Assembly: GCA_905250885.1 (NCBI GenBank)
Contig: CAJNOQ010003291.1
Span: 1 to 20,753 of the forward strand
From: Didymodactylos carnosus
Taxonomy: Eukaryota; Rotifera; Eurotatoria; Philodinida; Philodinidae
Length of the DNA: 20,753 bases
Reading direction: 5' to 3'
Shown in pieces: positions 20,245 through 20,753 of the stretch. The notes under the pieces are model-generated. The model was not told the DNA's origin. It worked only from the letters and a program-made list of their open reading frames with translations, and searched no databases. The translations under genes were made by a program, and so were the position numbers. The first letter of the stretch is position 1, and each line of letters opens with the position of its first letter.

Positions 20245-20753
20245 CGCATGGAACGACGTCAAACTTTTGTAGACGGTTGTTGAATCGGTCAGCGACGTAG
20301 ATATTGCCGCTCGCATCCAAGGCGAATGAACTGGGATAGATTAATTGATTTGGTTTGCTACCAGCACCATTACCTAAAGGTTATTCAACGTCGCAAAAAG
20401 CTAGGAAGGATTACAATATAAAGCAGACTTACCACCGACTATTGTGATTCCAGAATTTGGATCGGCGCCATACTTTTGAATTCGATGATTGAACTCATCG
20501 GCCACATAGATGTTGCCATCAGAATCGACTGTAACAGCTGACGGCCATTTCATTGTTTCACCACCAGAAGTCTCTTTTTCACATCCATCAACCACTGTCA
20601 CACCTATGCGAGAACCCCGCTTAAATTTTTGAATTCGATGATTGAGAGAATCAGCCACGAAGAGATTCCCTTCACGATCAACGTGGATTCCTCTTGGACT
20701 GTCGAGTTGAGTGTCTTCTTCACCTGCGACACCAGTTTCTCCTGCGATAACTT
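20245..20753 (-). CDS. NHL-repeat protein, partial, two exons visible, 5' end outside window
   Basis: NHL repeats fold into beta-propeller blades that mediate binding; the partner here is unknown. Exon A runs from beyond the edge to 20433 and exon B covers 20373-20245, with a 59-nt phase-1 intron (20432-20374). Three blades are visible: GNLFVADSLNHRIQKF, then GNIYVADEFNHRIQKY, then GNIYVADRFNNRLQKF, each preceded by a Gly-rich linker (VIAGETG, IVGGNGAGS). Exon B ends phase 1 at VVPCG before a perfect GTAAGT donor, as exon A does, so another exon is expected downstream on this strand. None fits before the SOD ATG at 20209, because only 35 nt remain. If the donor is not used, the frame reads GKYAYSLFGVLG straight into SOD. 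NHL families of this style are abundant in bdelloid rotifers (established knowledge, from memory). Confidence 0.88.

Noticed and set aside
1-20753. CRISPR array, bacterial operon or prophage
   Set aside because: No regularly spaced direct repeats; introns with phase-consistent splice sites show that the window is eukaryotic.

Overview
The window looks like nuclear DNA of a small invertebrate animal. It is very AT-rich, has sparse genes with GT-AG introns (several of only 59-71 nt), long gene-free stretches, homopolymer and microsatellite tracts, and decayed repeats. Tandem NHL repeats on phase-1 exons, a secreted Cu/Zn superoxide dismutase and several short introns would fit a bdelloid rotifer. 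That is an inference from gene style, not a database match.

Layout. (1) 1-1376, minus strand: the 5' part of a MAP2K5 (MEK5)-type kinase gene, with a PB1 domain and the kinase N-lobe, read through three exons as far as the DFG motif and cut by the window edge. (2) 1377-7159: about 5.8 kb without a convincing gene. It holds poly-T and GT tracts, one candidate minus-strand exon, and an exact 101-bp duplication around a single N that looks like an assembly scar. (3) 7309-15786, plus strand: a two-exon gene for a 421-residue, Ser/Thr/Asn/Gln-rich, probably disordered protein that I do not recognise. Its 7.2-kb intron contains two long imperfect inverted repeats, decayed coding-like stretches on the minus strand, a 13-unit GAT microsatellite and a possible 54-nt in-phase cassette exon. 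(4) 15893-18444: no gene seen apart from weak signals. (5) 18447-18928: two weak coding-like stretches, one on each strand. (6) 19104-20209, minus strand: a complete four-exon gene for a secreted Cu/Zn superoxide dismutase with every metal ligand present. (7) 20245-20753, minus strand: two exons of an NHL-repeat protein running off the right edge.

The kinase gene and the unknown gene are divergent. The unknown gene and the SOD gene converge. The NHL and SOD genes lie head to tail. The most unusual point is the NHL/SOD junction: the last visible NHL exon ends 36 nt before the SOD ATG, and the frame reads without a stop from NHL into SOD. Either there is an NHL-SOD fusion, the NHL transcript skips over or shares SOD exons, or two genes are packed so tightly that SOD has almost no room for its own promoter.

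No CRISPR, rRNA, tRNA or complete transposase gene was recognised. Exon boundaries come from splice-site reading, phase consistency and family alignment from memory; no RNA evidence was available.
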